Source of the DNA: Dioscorea cayenensis subsp. rotundata | Taxonomy: Eukaryota > Streptophyta > Magnoliopsida > Dioscoreales > Dioscoreaceae | Assembly: GCF_009730915.1 (NCBI RefSeq) | Contig: NC_052482.1 | Coordinates: forward strand, 2,170,001-2,234,000 | DNA length: 64,000 nucleotides | Direction of reading: 5' to 3' | Part shown: positions 1 to 10,897 of the stretch, piece by piece | How positions within the stretch are numbered: the first letter of the stretch is position 1 | Layout: each line of letters starts with the position of its first letter | Program-made: the position numbers and the translations under genes | Notes under the pieces: generated by a model | Databases searched by the model: none | The model's input: the letters and a program-made list of their open reading frames with translations, nothing else | What the model was told of the DNA's origin: nothing

Positions 1-540
1 TTTTCCAAGATTCTTCTCAGTAACTCTGAACCCCTTTTGTTGGAATCCCTAAGATCATTTTTCTCTTTCTTACCAGTGCTCATCTGCCTTTTGATTTCCT
101 CTAGCCCTACTTTTTTAGGTAGTCTACTGATTTCTATTTTTTGGGGGTTTTTTGAGGTTTTTGCTGGGAATTTTTTTGGTGTTTGGTAGAATGGTGAAAT
201 GGGGTAGTTCGCAATTTATGTTGATTTTTTCTATGTCTCTCTCACGTTTCTTTCTTCTCAAGCTCCAGATCTCTTTCTCTGTCTCTCTCGCATTGGAGCT
301 ATTCGATCATGTGATTCTAAGGTCTAGGGTTGATGCCATGGTTGTCTACAAATGCCACAATGTATTCTCAGTCGATTCTAGTTTGAAAATGCGATGTTCA
401 ATTGGTTATCATTTGTTTCTTTCTTTGATTTCAGTCTTTGATTTGTAACAACAGCCTATACCCAGTCTTCAATTGGTAACAACAGCAAATAAAAAAAGTG
501 GACCAAAATAAAGAATAAAGCCGGAAGATTGGGTATAGTG
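1..540. other. unassigned AT-rich sequence
   Basis: No recognisable gene or element. A short plus-strand reading frame (152-448) is low-complexity Leu/Ser/Phe-rich and looks like chance coding. It lies just beyond the point where the neighbouring gypsy gag homology stops, so it may be host sequence abutting a truncated retrotransposon. Confidence 0.4.
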
Positions 541-1260
541 CGACCCTAACTGCCATGCTATTGCTGTTGCTCCACCTTCATCGCTTGATGTATGAGTTCC
601 TATAGAGTGTTGTAGGGGAACATCTCCACTTGATTAGCATTTCACGGTTGAGACTGCTCAAGAATCTCGACATGTTTGCCTCAGCACTTTCTCGCATGTT
701 GGTATGGATCATCAGCACCTCCACCTCCTTATAATATTCATCAACGGTTTTTATACCTTGAACAAGCCATTGTAGCATGTTATATATATCTCTTTGGAAG
801 TGTGGTGGAATAAAGCGGTATCGCATAGCCTTCTTTATAGCATCCCATGTGTGAATATAGCCATTACCCGCAAATATCCTGTCTTCCTATAATTGGTTCC
901 ACCATGTTAGTAGATAATCGGTAAATTCAAGAGATGTTAGGTTTATCCTTTTTTCATCGGAAAAATCATGGATCCTGAAAATTTGATCACACCTCGCCTC
1001 CCACTCCAAGTAAACTTTGGGATCCGCTTTGTCACTGAATGGTGGGGAAGGCCTTCATCATTGTCATGGCGTGGAAATTGCCGATGTCCATAACCAACAT
1101 AACCGGGGTCATGATGGTCATGACAGTCGTCAAACCCACCTCAGGTTGGAACACGCTCGGCGAGGGCCCGGTCAGTAATCTCACGTAGGGTATCTTGCAT
1201 GACCTTCTCAGATCTCCTCCCGTATTGACATAATTGATTCTCACGACTCACGCTGAAAGT
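541..1260 (-). pseudogene. Ty3/gypsy gag remnant (retrotrans_gag domain)
   Basis: Reading the minus strand across frames gives the plant Ty3/gypsy Gag core. It starts with a 'YLEWEARCDQIF' type segment near 1010, then 'FTDYLLTWWNQL' near 910, 'IHTWDAIKKAMRYRF' near 840, and 'PPHFQRDIYNML' with 'TVDEYYKEVEVLMI' at 700-810. It ends with 'MSRFLSSLNREM' near 640. At least one stop and several frame changes interrupt it, so it is dead. Pol is absent: homology stops near 541, so only the 5' part of the element is present. A degraded primer-binding site and LTR lie upstream on the same strand (1917-2800), which confirms the orientation. The family is clear; the clade within gypsy cannot be told from gag alone. 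Confidence 0.8.
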
Positions 1261-1916
1261 GACTAACAAATGCATCATACTCGCTCAGATAACCGGTGCA
1301 TTTGTCTTGTGGTATGAACCAACAGGGTCATCATCATGACAATTAGTTTCTGAACCTACCATGTTAGTGGATTTGAAGAAAAAAAAAGTATATATGTGAA
1401 TTCACACTAATCTCACTCACCTCTTACTTACCAAAGCTCTTATGCCTTCTCGTCGGATCACAGTTATGCCAAGTGGTAGTTTTCCGTATGTGATTAAGTG
1501 ATTGAACCGAAGGTTTCAAAAGAACTAGCTTGGGGTTTTTAGTGGAGTTTGATTGGCTAAACAAGAAGGGAATAGTACTGAAATCTAGTAAGTGCAAAAC
1601 AAATAATAATTTGATGAGATATAATATCTAGATTGCTAGAAACTCTAATCCAAAATTTTTTTTGTAATGGCCTTTCTTGAACTTTCTTCCTTTCCTTTTG
1701 TTTTGTTGTGCTCTTTTTTTGTGACCAACAACTAGGGGAATATGAACAGATTATAAATCTAAAATACAATACTCAAATAACGGTACTAATGCAAAGGTTA
1801 GGTAATTTTTGGTTATTTTTAGGTTTGTGGACTATGGGACTGAAAAAATTATGAAACAATTGAGATTGAATCAAAAGGTTAATATTGGAATAACGTATCC
1901 TACCATGTCAACGAAA
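1261..1916 (-). mobile_element. gypsy element leader between primer site and gag
   Basis: Non-coding sequence between the gag remnant and the primer-binding site. Minus-strand order LTR, primer site, leader, gag is that of an LTR retrotransposon 5' end. I see no other feature here. Confidence 0.45.
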
Positions 1917-1930
1917 GCTTTGATATTAAA
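1917..1930 (-). other. degraded initiator-Met tRNA primer-binding site
   Basis: On the minus strand this reads TTTAATATCAAAGC, directly after an LTR ending in CTATCA. The usual plant site is TTGGTATCAGAGC. The mismatches are mostly G-to-A, as expected for decay of methylated cytosines on the other strand. Its position exactly next to the LTR edge supports the call. Confidence 0.6.
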
Positions 1931-2800
1931 TGATAGGCTCTAACTTGGTGAAGAAGAAGGAGATCTAAATGATGGCGCGATCTTTACAACATAGGATCTA
2001 GGTTGAGGGATATCTAGCTGCAAATAGCCAGGGATGGATGCGATCCGTACGTTAGGGACCCGACGATCCAAAAACTTCAAGAACTCCAATCCCCTCGTCC
2101 CGAGCGTAGAGCACGTAATTAGGAAAAAGCGAAACTTTCCTCTCACTTATCCGGGAGAACTCACAAGAACAATAATAGTAAGATAACTCTTATTTCGTGA
2201 ATAATAATCAATGTTCTGCCTTTCAAAAAAGAAGGTACAAGGCTATTTATAGCTGACTTAAACTTGGGATAGAAGAAAACTATCTTATTAAAATTGGCAA
2301 GGGAATCAATCTAAAAATAAAAAATAAAAATTTGCTAGGAAAACAATCTAAATTAGAAAAATAAAATTGGTTAGAAAATCAATCTAAATATGGGAATAGT
2401 ATTCCGTGGGTACTGTAGCATGTGAAGATGGCAGACAAATCTCTCCACTCTTAATCTTGGAATATTTGATTTCCTGGTTGATTGGGATTTGATTTTGTTT
2501 CCTTTCAGAAATTGGGTTGATTTAGGAAAGAAATATTTTGGGCTAATTTGTCATAAAAGGAAACCACATCTCCCTTTGTTTGCGTGGGGCCAGCAATGAT
2601 AGGCACATTTTTCTTCTTGGACGTGCATGTGAGTGTAAGGCCCACATATGGCGTAGCTCCAAATTTTTCTCTTTTGCTATCCTCTTGTTTGACTAAGTCT
2701 GTAATTATGTCCTCACTTCCGGTACACCTAAGTATAATTAAGGTACAAGAAATTGGAAACACCACCATATCAATATAATTTAAAAATAAGCTTAAGTTCG
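1931..2800 (-). mobile_element. 5' LTR of Ty3/gypsy remnant (upper edge approximate)
   Basis: The inner edge is at 1931 (minus strand ends ..CTATCA next to the primer site). A canonical promoter box, CTATAAATAG on the minus strand at 2243-2252, lies about 310 bp inside, as expected for the LTR promoter. The outer edge cannot be fixed because the partner LTR is absent; 2800 is an estimate from where sequence resembling the sulfotransferase upstream region begins. Confidence 0.55.
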
Positions 2801-2929
2801 TGTTCACCTGCCTTTTGGATTAGTTTAGCACGACTTTGTGTAATTGGTCCTTGATATGCTTACTCTTCTATACCAGCTAAAGTATTACTTTTCATAGGTT
2901 GTGTGGTTGGCATGGGCATGATGTCCACA

Positions 2930-3072
2930 TCAACCAGACAATTAAAAAGATCATTGACTTCCATGTCATCATCTCCTCCTTTCGGCTCTCGTACTCCTAC
3001 CCCAATTTGACTAATGATCTTCCAACTCCTTGTGTACTCTCACTTATAAATAATCTATCCATCTGTATTTAT
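2930..3072 (+). promoter_or_regulatory. duplicated sulfotransferase promoter fragment
   Basis: This stretch matches 10050-10210, immediately upstream of the sulfotransferase, with scattered substitutions. It shares the block from 'gtcatcatctcc' through 'gactaatgatctt' and the TATA region 'ataaataatctatccatct'. The TATA box is TATAAATA at 3045-3052. Homology ends near 3072, where copia-associated sequence begins, so no coding part follows. It is a relic of a second sulfotransferase copy or a partial local duplication. Confidence 0.75.
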
Positions 3073-3289
3073 AATAGTCCATCTGATAGGGACGCAAGTG
3101 TATGTGTTGATCATGCAATAAAGTGCTAAAAAGTGAGATGTCGGTCCACAGGGAAGAATGAGATTACTAGTACTAACCTTAGTTCTGAAAATTAACCTAA
3201 ACAAAATAGTGATGTGTGTGAACAAAACTAATAGAAAACAGAAGCAAAGAGTATGAAAAGAAGGAGGAAAAGTTCAGGAAACTACAAAC

Positions 3290-4687
3290 TCCAAACAAGG
3301 TTTTGTAGTAGATATGCTTTTGCACAGATAATGCCTTTGTCATTATGTCTACCACTTGATCACTTGTGTTGCAATATTCCAACTTAATTAATCCATCTGA
3401 AATTAGCTTCTTGATGAAATGAAATCGTATTTTGATATGCTTGGTCCTCCCATGTAGCACAAGATTTTTGGCAATTGCTATTGAAGATTTATTATCACAA
3501 TAAAGAGTTGTAGCTCTGGTTTGTTCTTTCCCGAATTCACAGAGTAACCTATGAAACCAAACAGCTTGCCATGCAGATGCAGTAGCAGCTATGTACTCTG
3601 CCTCCGTGGTTGATAATGCTACAATATCTTACTTCTTTGAATTCCACGTCACTGCACCTGAACCCAGACTGAACACACTTCCTGATGTGCTACGTCTATC
3701 ACAAATGGAGCCACCCTAGTCACTGTCTGTATATCTTGACAAAATTGAATTTGGAACCTTTGTACACCATATTCCAAAGTCTAAGGTACCTGCAATGTAC
3801 CTGAGAACCCTCTTTGCTGTACCATAATGCTGTTTTGAAGGAGCTTGCATAAACCTAGATACAATGCTTACTGAACATGCTATATCGGGGTGCGTGTGCG
3901 TCAAGTATATCAGTCCACCTATTATGCTTCTGAACTTCATTGCATTTGCTACCTCTCTACCATCCTCTACTTGTAATTTCTCATTGACATTTATTGGTGT
4001 AACAATGTTATTGCAGTTCACCATGTGGAAGCGTTTGAGTAACTCTTCAGCATATCTCTTTTGTAAAATAAACACCCCTTCCATTTCTTGTTTAACCTCG
4101 AGTCCTAGGAAGTAATGAGGTAGACCAAAATCTATCATCTCAAATGTATTCATCAACCTTTGCTTGAATTCATCCACCATTGACTACCTTGACCCCATAT
4201 AGATGACATCATTAACATATAAACAAACTAATAGCACACTATCTCCCTCCTTCTTCTTATATAAAGTTGCTTCACAACTACTTCTCTCAAAGCCTTGTTG
4301 AATAAGATGATCATCTGTTTTACTATACTATGCTCCGGGTGCTTGCCGTAATTTATATAAAGCCTTCTTTAGTTTATAAACCTTGCTCTCACTTTTGTTG
4401 ATAACAAACCCAATAGGTTGTTTAACATACACCTCTTCTTGTAGCTCACCATTGAGAAATACCGATTTAATAACTATCTGAAACATGGGCCATTGAAGCT
4501 ATGCAGCCAAAGCTATGAAAACCTGTATAGTTTTGAATCTGCCTACCAGTAAGAAAGTCTCGTCGAAGTCTACTCCTGGTGTTTGTGAGTATCCCTTCAC
4601 CACTAACCGAGCTTTGTGCTTTTGGAGAGTACCATCTGCTTTATACTTTGTTTTAATCACCCATTTTGACCCTACTGATTTCTTCCC
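3290..4687 (-). pseudogene. copia reverse transcriptase and RNase H remnant
   Basis: RT is read on the minus strand. The catalytic YVDD box region near 4190-4215 reads 'LLVCLYVNDVIYMGS', so the first catalytic Asp is Asn. Next come 'FEMIDFGLPHYFLGLEV' and 'YAEELLKRF' (4180-3990), then 'VLRYIAGTLDFGIWC' (about 3770-3810). RNase H follows with 'STTEAEYIAATASAWQAVWF' (about 3560-3620), 'LYCDNKSSIAIAKN' (about 3460-3510) and 'RTKHIKIRFHFIK' (about 3410-3450). Stops lie within both domains. Catalytic loss plus stops make it non-functional. Confidence 0.85.
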
Positions 4688-6022
4688 TTATGGTAGATCA
4701 ACCAAATCCCAGGTTTGATTTCTCTTGATAGCTGTGAGCTCCTCTTGCATGGCCTCTCTCCATTCTTGCTTTAGGGAAGCTTTTTCATATGTGGTTGAAT
4801 CGGTAACAACCAAAGCAAATGTACATGAATCATAAATCTCCCTTAACGACTTGCCTTTTTGTGGTGGTGTTTTGTCTGAAGATAACTCAAGCCTTGCACT
4901 TGATTGAAACCCACTGATAGATGAGTTTGTTGATCCTTCAGAAGTTTGTGTTGAATTTGAATATCTTGAAGTTGGTGCAGGTGCTTCATTTGACTCTCCA
5001 TCAATTTGTATTGAATTTGAATGTCTAGAAATTGGTGCCGGTGCTTCATTTGACTTTCCATCAATTTGTATTAAATTTGAATGTCTTGAAATTGGTGCAG
5101 GTGCTTCATTTGATATTTGTTCTTCTATAGCTTCAATTGGAATCTTTGACTGCACTTCATTGTCTTTGTTCCAACTCCATTCTTCCTCTTCATGAAACAC
5201 TACACTCTTGCTTATAATCACCTTACAACTTATGGGATTATACAATTTATATGCATTTGATCCTGTACAATATTCAATGAAAATATATTTCTTTGATTTT
5301 TCATCTGGCTTTCGAAGATGTGGTGAGTTAGAAAGAGCATAAGCAATACAACCAAAAACCTTGAGATGAGCTATAAATGGTTTCATACCATTCCATGCCT
5401 CATACGGTGTTTGATTAAAACCAGCCTTTGTAGGTGAGATAGTTGCCATATATACAGCTGTTGCAACTGCCTCTGCCCAATACTCGTTTGGCAATTATTT
5501 TCCCTTCAACAAGCTCCGCACCATCTCCATTATGGTTCTATTCTTTCTCTTTGAAACTCTATTTTGTTCAGGCTGTCAGTTGCCTCTGAATTCCATGTTC
5601 ATCGCAGTAAGCTTTGAATTCATTGGAGAGATATTCACCACCCCTATTAGTGCGCAGAGCTTTTATGTTGTGGCCACTCTCCTTCTCCACATATATTTTG
5701 AATTCTTGAAATATTCAAAAACTTGTGACTTATATTTGAGAAAGTACACCCAAGTCATGCGAGTGAAGTCATCAATAAATAGTAGGAAGTATTGACTTCC
5801 TCAGAGTGACTGCGTGTGCATTGGACCGTACACGTCTGAGTGTATAAGTTCTAATGGTTTAGAGCCTCTCCAAGTGCTTTCAGTAGGAAACAATCTCTTC
5901 GTCTGTTTGCCATACACACACCCTTCACAAACGCCAACACGATCAATGCTAGAAACCCCTCGAATTATTTCCTTTTGACTCAATAACTTCAATCCCTTGA
6001 TATTTAGATACCCATACCTCAA
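4688..6022 (-). pseudogene. copia integrase remnant
   Basis: The zinc-binding region reads 'VCEGCVYGKQTKRLF' with 'ELIHSDVYGPM' after it (5850-5960). The leading His of the HHCC finger appears as Tyr ('RYGYLN'). The catalytic core C-terminal part reads 'MPNEYWAEAVATAVYMATISPT' split at 5494, then 'YEAWNGMKPFIAHLKVFGCIAY'. A linker holds three tandem copies of about 19 residues centred on 'NEAPAPISRHSNSIQIDG' (about 4950-5115), a local repeat in the integrase-RT linker. The frame is broken between 5494 and 5801. Confidence 0.85.
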
Positions 6023-6189
6023 GTACTAAAGAGAGGATTCTGTTAGCATCTTCTGTTAACTAGACAACAATTTTGCACATTCAACACCTGGAACTTCAAT
6101 AGGGAACAATCTGATCGTTGTCCTTTGGATGTTTGCCATTTGCTTGTTAGTGGTTTTATCTTTAATGTAGTAGGCTTCTTGTTCAAACA

Positions 6190-6549
6190 CTACTGAATAA
6201 ACACATGATAATATTCCCCCACACTTAGGGGATTATGAGCAAGGCTAGGGACATGCTGAACATCATGGATCTGTTTCAATTTTCCTTGACTTGTCTTGAC
6301 CACAACTGTGCCTTTGCCTTCTACTTGCACCTCCTTATTGTCTCCAAGTCTTACCTTCAACTTATGTGACTCATCTAAATTAGTGAACAAGTCTCTCGTG
6401 CCCGACATGTGGTTTGAACATCCACTGTCAATAAGCCAAATGGAACTAGCAACATTGTTAGTGCCATAATGAACCATGAAAAGGTTGCTTACCTCACTTT
6501 CCTCAGCAAGGTTTGCAGACTTGTCTTTCAACCAATAATCTGACTTCAT
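6190..6549 (-). pseudogene. copia aspartic protease remnant
   Basis: The frame contains the retropepsin signature 'WLIDSGCSNHMSG' (catalytic DSG) at 6400-6435. It is followed by 'VRLGDNKEVQVEGKGTVVV' and 'IHDVQHVPSLAHNPLSVG', typical of plant copia protease and the start of the GAG-pre-integrase region. The frame opens just after the zinc knuckle. It ends in a stop before integrase. Confidence 0.85.
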
Positions 6550-7274
6550 ATGGCCAAACTTTCTACAGTAATGGCATTGAATGTGGGCTTTTTAGTTTCC
6601 TTTATGTTCATTGCCGAACTGCCGAGGATTTGCACTTCTGCCTCTGCCTCTATCATGGCTTCTTCCTCTAAAATTTCCTCTGCCTCGACCTCTAACATGT
6701 GCCATGTCACTTTATCTAGCATTAGATGTCTCCCCCTTTAGTTGTAATGTCGCTTTTCTTCGCTCTCCATCGTCCCCTGCTCAACCTTGCCTCATGGGCC
6801 TGAAGAGAGTCGCTCAGCTCATCAACTGAGAAAATAGTGAGATCTTTAGACTCCTCGATAGCTACCATGATGTGATCGAACCGTGTAGTCAAACTTCTCA
6901 GAATTTTAGCTACCACAGTCTGGTCAGAAACATTGTTGCCATACACCCTCATTTAGTTCACAATGGCCACCATTCTAGAGACATAACTCTGCACAGATTC
7001 ATTGCTCTTCATATATGCCATTTCAAACTCATGCCTTAGAGTTTGAAGCTTCACAACAATCACCTTTGGAAAGCCTTTGAAAATCAACTTGCAAAAATAC
7101 TCCATGCACATTTGGAGGTTGTGGCAGCGAGAATCCTTGAAAACACACTCTCATGTACAGCTTTGTTGTATAAAAAGAGTGCTTTTTGAATCTCTTTTTG
7201 ATTCTCCTTGAGCGGTGTTCCTCATTAGGATCCATATACCCGTTTTCGAAAGAAGATACCAACATAATCATCAA
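6550..7274 (-). pseudogene. copia Gag (UBN2-type) and zinc knuckle remnant
   Basis: Gag pieces in two frames include 'KEIQKALFLYNKAVHESVF', 'YGNNVSDQTVVAKILRSL' and 'FDHIMVAIEESKDL' (6870-7200). These are characteristic of UBN2/gag-polypeptide of LTR copia. The CCHC knuckle near 6545-6590 reads 'CHYCRKFGHMKSDY': the last ligand Cys is Tyr, again a G-to-A type change. A basic RGRGR-like stretch precedes it. Stops and shifts show decay. Confidence 0.75.
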
Positions 7275-7387
7275 TTAATATTTTTATATCTCCTTCTATC
7301 TATCAATCGCGAAGTGATCAATTTTGTGGGTCCCCATTAGAACCCCTCATAAATGGTAAGAGTTCAAATTTTGGTTGAGAGCACATT

Positions 7388-9469
7388 TGTCACGCCCCAA
7401 CCCCGGCTCGCCGCATCCAGTGCGCTCGATTAGCGGCCGCACACCCTACAAGACCGAGACCCAGGTAGGTGTGTAAGGCCTCAAAACCTGATTCTCAAAG
7501 CGGTGAGCGATTAAACTCCCCGATCACGATTAAACAACAAATTATGAGCTTGACGACCCAGTATGTACCCACTAAAAATATCGGGACGATAAAAGTTTCA
7601 AAATTTCAAAACTCAACCAAGTATTATAAAATACAAGTTTATCAGAATAAAATTAGAAGTTACGTTTTTTAATAAAACATAACTAATCAAAAAGTCAAGC
7701 ATATATGTCCCACAAATAACTATTGCCAAAACAAAATGTCAGAGGCCATATGTTTACCCTCGGTGACCCAAGCCAAAATATCAGAGGTCATAAGTTTACC
7801 CTAGGTGACTCGAGGAATTATCGTAGAGCCGTTATTTTTTTCTCGACGAGACGGTGGAAAACTATAGTTTTCTATTTCACGATACATGTCAACCACGGTC
7901 AATGTTTAACCCCCAATGACAGGGCTATTGCAAAGTTAGTTGGGGACTAGAAGTTGCTATGTCAAAATACGTAATGTCCAAACATTTATCAGAACAGAAT
8001 ACATAAATTTGATGATCTCGTTTTCAGATAAAAATAATTCCAATTCATTCCAAAACTAAATCGAATTTCAAATAATAAATAAAGTAGTAATTCAAAATAT
8101 ATTTCGAAATAATAAAGCATTTTTCTCAAAAATTTCAGAAACTCAAAAAGACTAGGATTTTCAAGTATATATATATATATATAATAGGATTTATATGTGG
8201 GATACTTACCAGATTAACAACCAGATTTCGAATTCTTTCATCAATCGAGTTTTCTTAGGAAGTCCTATATTTGGGAAAAATCAGTCAGAATTACAACTAA
8301 ATCAAATTCTAAAATTCACACGAACGTAAAAACATATTCAAGACACTAACAAAACTACCAAAGTCGAGACTAATAACCAATTCCCCTACAAACCTTAAGA
8401 TTGAAATCAGCAAAGCTTTGCAAATTATAACACAAATCATAAATTTCAATCTTTTTAAGAAAACTAGACATCTACATCTATAACATATCCAAATCTCACA
8501 ATGATTTGAGATCTACGGAATTTAAGCCATCACTTTTAAAAATCATGAATATGTAAAGTAACAATTTCAGACATGCCCTTTTTAATAAAATATATCTCAC
8601 AACGTATAACTTCAAATAAGATTAATCTTTAGGAGCATATAATTAACTCAGAATTGAACAAATTCCTTATTAAACATGAGCCCCTGATTCAACATCTAAG
8701 ATTTTTCAAATTCTTTTGATCAAAGTTCATGCTTCCTGCAGAAATGCCATTGAGCACCACTATAGAAATCTGATCATATCTCACAAATTACATGGCTACA
8801 AATTCTGAAATTTGGAAGAGTCAAAGATAAAACCATCCTCTATAACTTTCTTATATAAATCTAAATCTAAATCAGAACTTATAATCATGAAATTAATAAA
8901 AAATTGTTGAAGGGCTGCGGAAAAATCCTGTCCACATCACTTGCGTCTAAAACTTATAATTTACAGGATACTTATGTAAAAATTTTGAAATTTTCTAGGG
9001 ATTTATCCAACGTCAAACTTTACAAGTTTCTTATTCGACTCTCCTCCAAATTTGGCCCCTAAGACATCTAAAACCGAAGAGGAGTTTATGCTATGCTGAA
9101 AGGAATGTTTGAATCTTATCCTAAAATTAAATCAAATCAACATCCTCACCAAATTCTAACCCGAACTAGTATCATGCCACAACAATTATAAGGAAGAGTA
9201 TCAAAAAAATAAATTAGAACATTCTCTCAATAATAACAGTGAAACAAATCCCTGACAATGAGACCCTTCTCCTGTCCTCGCCGCCACCACCACCCGCAAA
9301 TAGGGAGAGAAAGAGATGAGGCAAGGTCTCTCTCTTTATTCCCTAAATGGTAATCTAAAACCGAAAGAGGTGAACAGACGGCTAGGGTTTCAAAACTAAA
9401 AACAAAATCAATGGCTAGGATTATAAGTAAAAGCAATGTCTAGGATTTAATTAGAGGGTGAGGCTCACA
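7388..9469 (-). mobile_element. solo LTR, minus orientation, TSD ACATT
   Basis: The element begins TGTCACGCCCC and ends GGCTCACA, i.e. TG...CA termini. It is flanked by a perfect 5-bp target duplication ACATT (7383-7387 and 9470-9474). There is no coding sequence inside, so it is a solo LTR of 2082 bp. The GTCACGCCCC terminus is shared, reversed, with the element at 33105-36980. Internal 'gtcaccgagggtaaa'-type motifs also match between the two, so they are the same family. Long LTRs with this terminus suggest a Ty3/gypsy chromovirus such as Tekay/Del, but that is inference. Confidence 0.8.
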
Positions 9470-9644
9470 ACATTTCTGAAAATGTAAATAGTGAGTGTGA
9501 GGGTGGTTTTAAAGTTCATATATGCATGAATCCTACCTCCACTTACTCTGCTGAGATTTGTGTATGTCCTTTTCTTTCTTAGTTTCTTAGCCACCCATCT
9601 TTGCAATATATGTATATATATCTATAATAAGACTGTATTTAAAT

Positions 9645-9959
9645 GGTATAATCACCAAAATAGTCAATGTACTTTTCTCTATTTTCTCTTTTGGTTCCTC
9701 TACTCAGAAATGCTCCCGATTAGTCCCTTTACTTTAAAAATGTACCCACTAATTAGAAATGCTCCAAATTAGTCCCTCTACTTTTTAAAAAAATGCACCC
9801 ACTTAATCCCTCTAATTGGGCAATTTTTAAAAGTAGAGGACCATGGCATTTTTATAGTCGGTAGATTTTTCAAAGTAGAGGGACTAGTCGGAAAGCATTC
9901 TAACGCAGACCAAAAGGGAAGAAGAGAGAAAGTAGAGGGACCAATTATGATAATATACC
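9645..9959. mobile_element. MULE-like MITE, TSD TATTTAAAT
   Basis: A 315-bp non-coding element with terminal inverted repeats (GGTATAATCACC against GGTATATTATCA) and an internal inverted structure built from 'tagtccctctacttt' and its complement. A perfect 9-bp direct repeat TATTTAAAT (9636-9644, 9960-9968) flanks it, which points to a Mutator-type family. A related element lies at about 18838-19065. Confidence 0.8.
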
Positions 9960-10184
9960 TATTTAAATCAATCTCAAAATATCAACCTCTCTCTACAACA
10001 ACTCTCTGCATGGAAACCTTACTACCAGAAATCTCCCAGTACTTCAACCACACCAAGAGCCCAACAAGACAATGACAAAGATTATTGACGTACATCAATG
10101 TCATCATCTCCCCCTCTCGGCTCTAGCACTCCTCCTACCCCCCTGTTTGACTAATGATCTTCATCTCCTTGTGCGCTCTCACTT

Positions 10185-10192
10185 TATAAATA
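10185..10192 (+). promoter_or_regulatory. TATA box of sulfotransferase gene
   Basis: TATAAATA about 107 bp upstream of the predicted ATG at 10299, followed by a CT-rich leader (tctctctcactcc). The same box and surroundings occur at 3045-3052. Confidence 0.65.
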
Positions 10193-10298
10193 ATCTATCC
10201 ATCTCCATTTCTCTCTCACTCCATCCGTTTCTCTTCTAAACCACTCTATATATGTATCTAAATCTTCTCTATATTTCTCTATATTTCTCAATCTCTTG

Positions 10299-10897
10299 AT
10301 GGCAAGTCAACCAGATTATGCACCACCTTTCTCGCAGTGCTTCCTTTCACCAAAGAACCAACAAGACATTGAAAGAGATGAACAAATCTACAACTCCTAT
10401 GAAAAGCTCACCTCCCAACTTCCCATCCACCATGACTGGCCTCCATTTTAAGCTCTAACTCTTCCAATCCTTTTGGATGCCTGCCAGGCTAAATCCTGCA
10501 TACATGGCAATCCAATCCCACTTCAACCCTCGTCCTTCGGACATCATTTTTGTTATCAATGCTAAATCAGGTACCACATGGTTAAAAGCTCTTTCCTATG
10601 CCATCCTCCACCGCCACTCCTTCTCCCTCTCTGACCACCCTCTTCTCACCCACACTCCCCATCAATGTGATCCTTTCCTTGAAAATCTATTCTCTTATGG
10701 CACCATTCCAAATATCAGCGTCTTACCATCTCCCACCATCTTTGCTACTCATTTACGTTTTCTCTTTACAGCCTAAGACTCCTCTCAGCTGCCGCATTGT
10801 CTATCTCTGCCGTGATCCCAAGGATACATTGTTATCATTCTGGAACTTCAATAAAAGGTTGGGAATTAGCTTGCACCAAGATAAAAGTGAAGGCTTG
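10299..10897 (+). pseudogene. cytosolic sulfotransferase, frameshifted, 3' part in assembly gap
   Basis: PAPS-dependent plant sulfotransferase (SOT family), which sulfates small hydroxyl compounds such as flavonoids or hormones in the cytosol. The start ATG at 10299 opens a 50-codon frame ending '..TSQLPIHHDWPPF' with TAA at 10449. Removing one base of the TTTT run restores the next frame, which still has a TAA before 'LFQSFWMPARL'. That frame then reads 'NPRPSDIIFVINAKSGTTWLKAL': KSGTTW is the 5'-phosphosulfate-binding loop (usually PKSGTTW; here Ala replaces Pro). A second shift near 10770 leads to 'SCRIVYLCRDPKDTLLSFWNF', the 3'-phosphate-binding region. The gene then runs into the N gap. 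Two shifts and one stop within 600 bp argue for a pseudogene, though the poor assembly could contribute. Confidence 0.85.

Larger units (their letters stand above)
3073..7290 (-). mobile_element. decayed Ty1/copia retrotransposon, minus strand
   Basis: Domains appear in copia order on the minus strand: gag with CCHC knuckle (about 7274-6550), protease (6549-6190), integrase (6022-4690), reverse transcriptase (about 4690-3720) and RNase H (about 3700-3290). Integrase before RT identifies Ty1/copia (Pseudoviridae-type order). The frame is broken by many stops and shifts. I could not define LTR pairs or a target duplication, so the outer limits are approximate. Its low end abuts the truncated sulfotransferase promoter copy, and its high end lies about 100 bp from a solo LTR. 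Confidence 0.8.
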
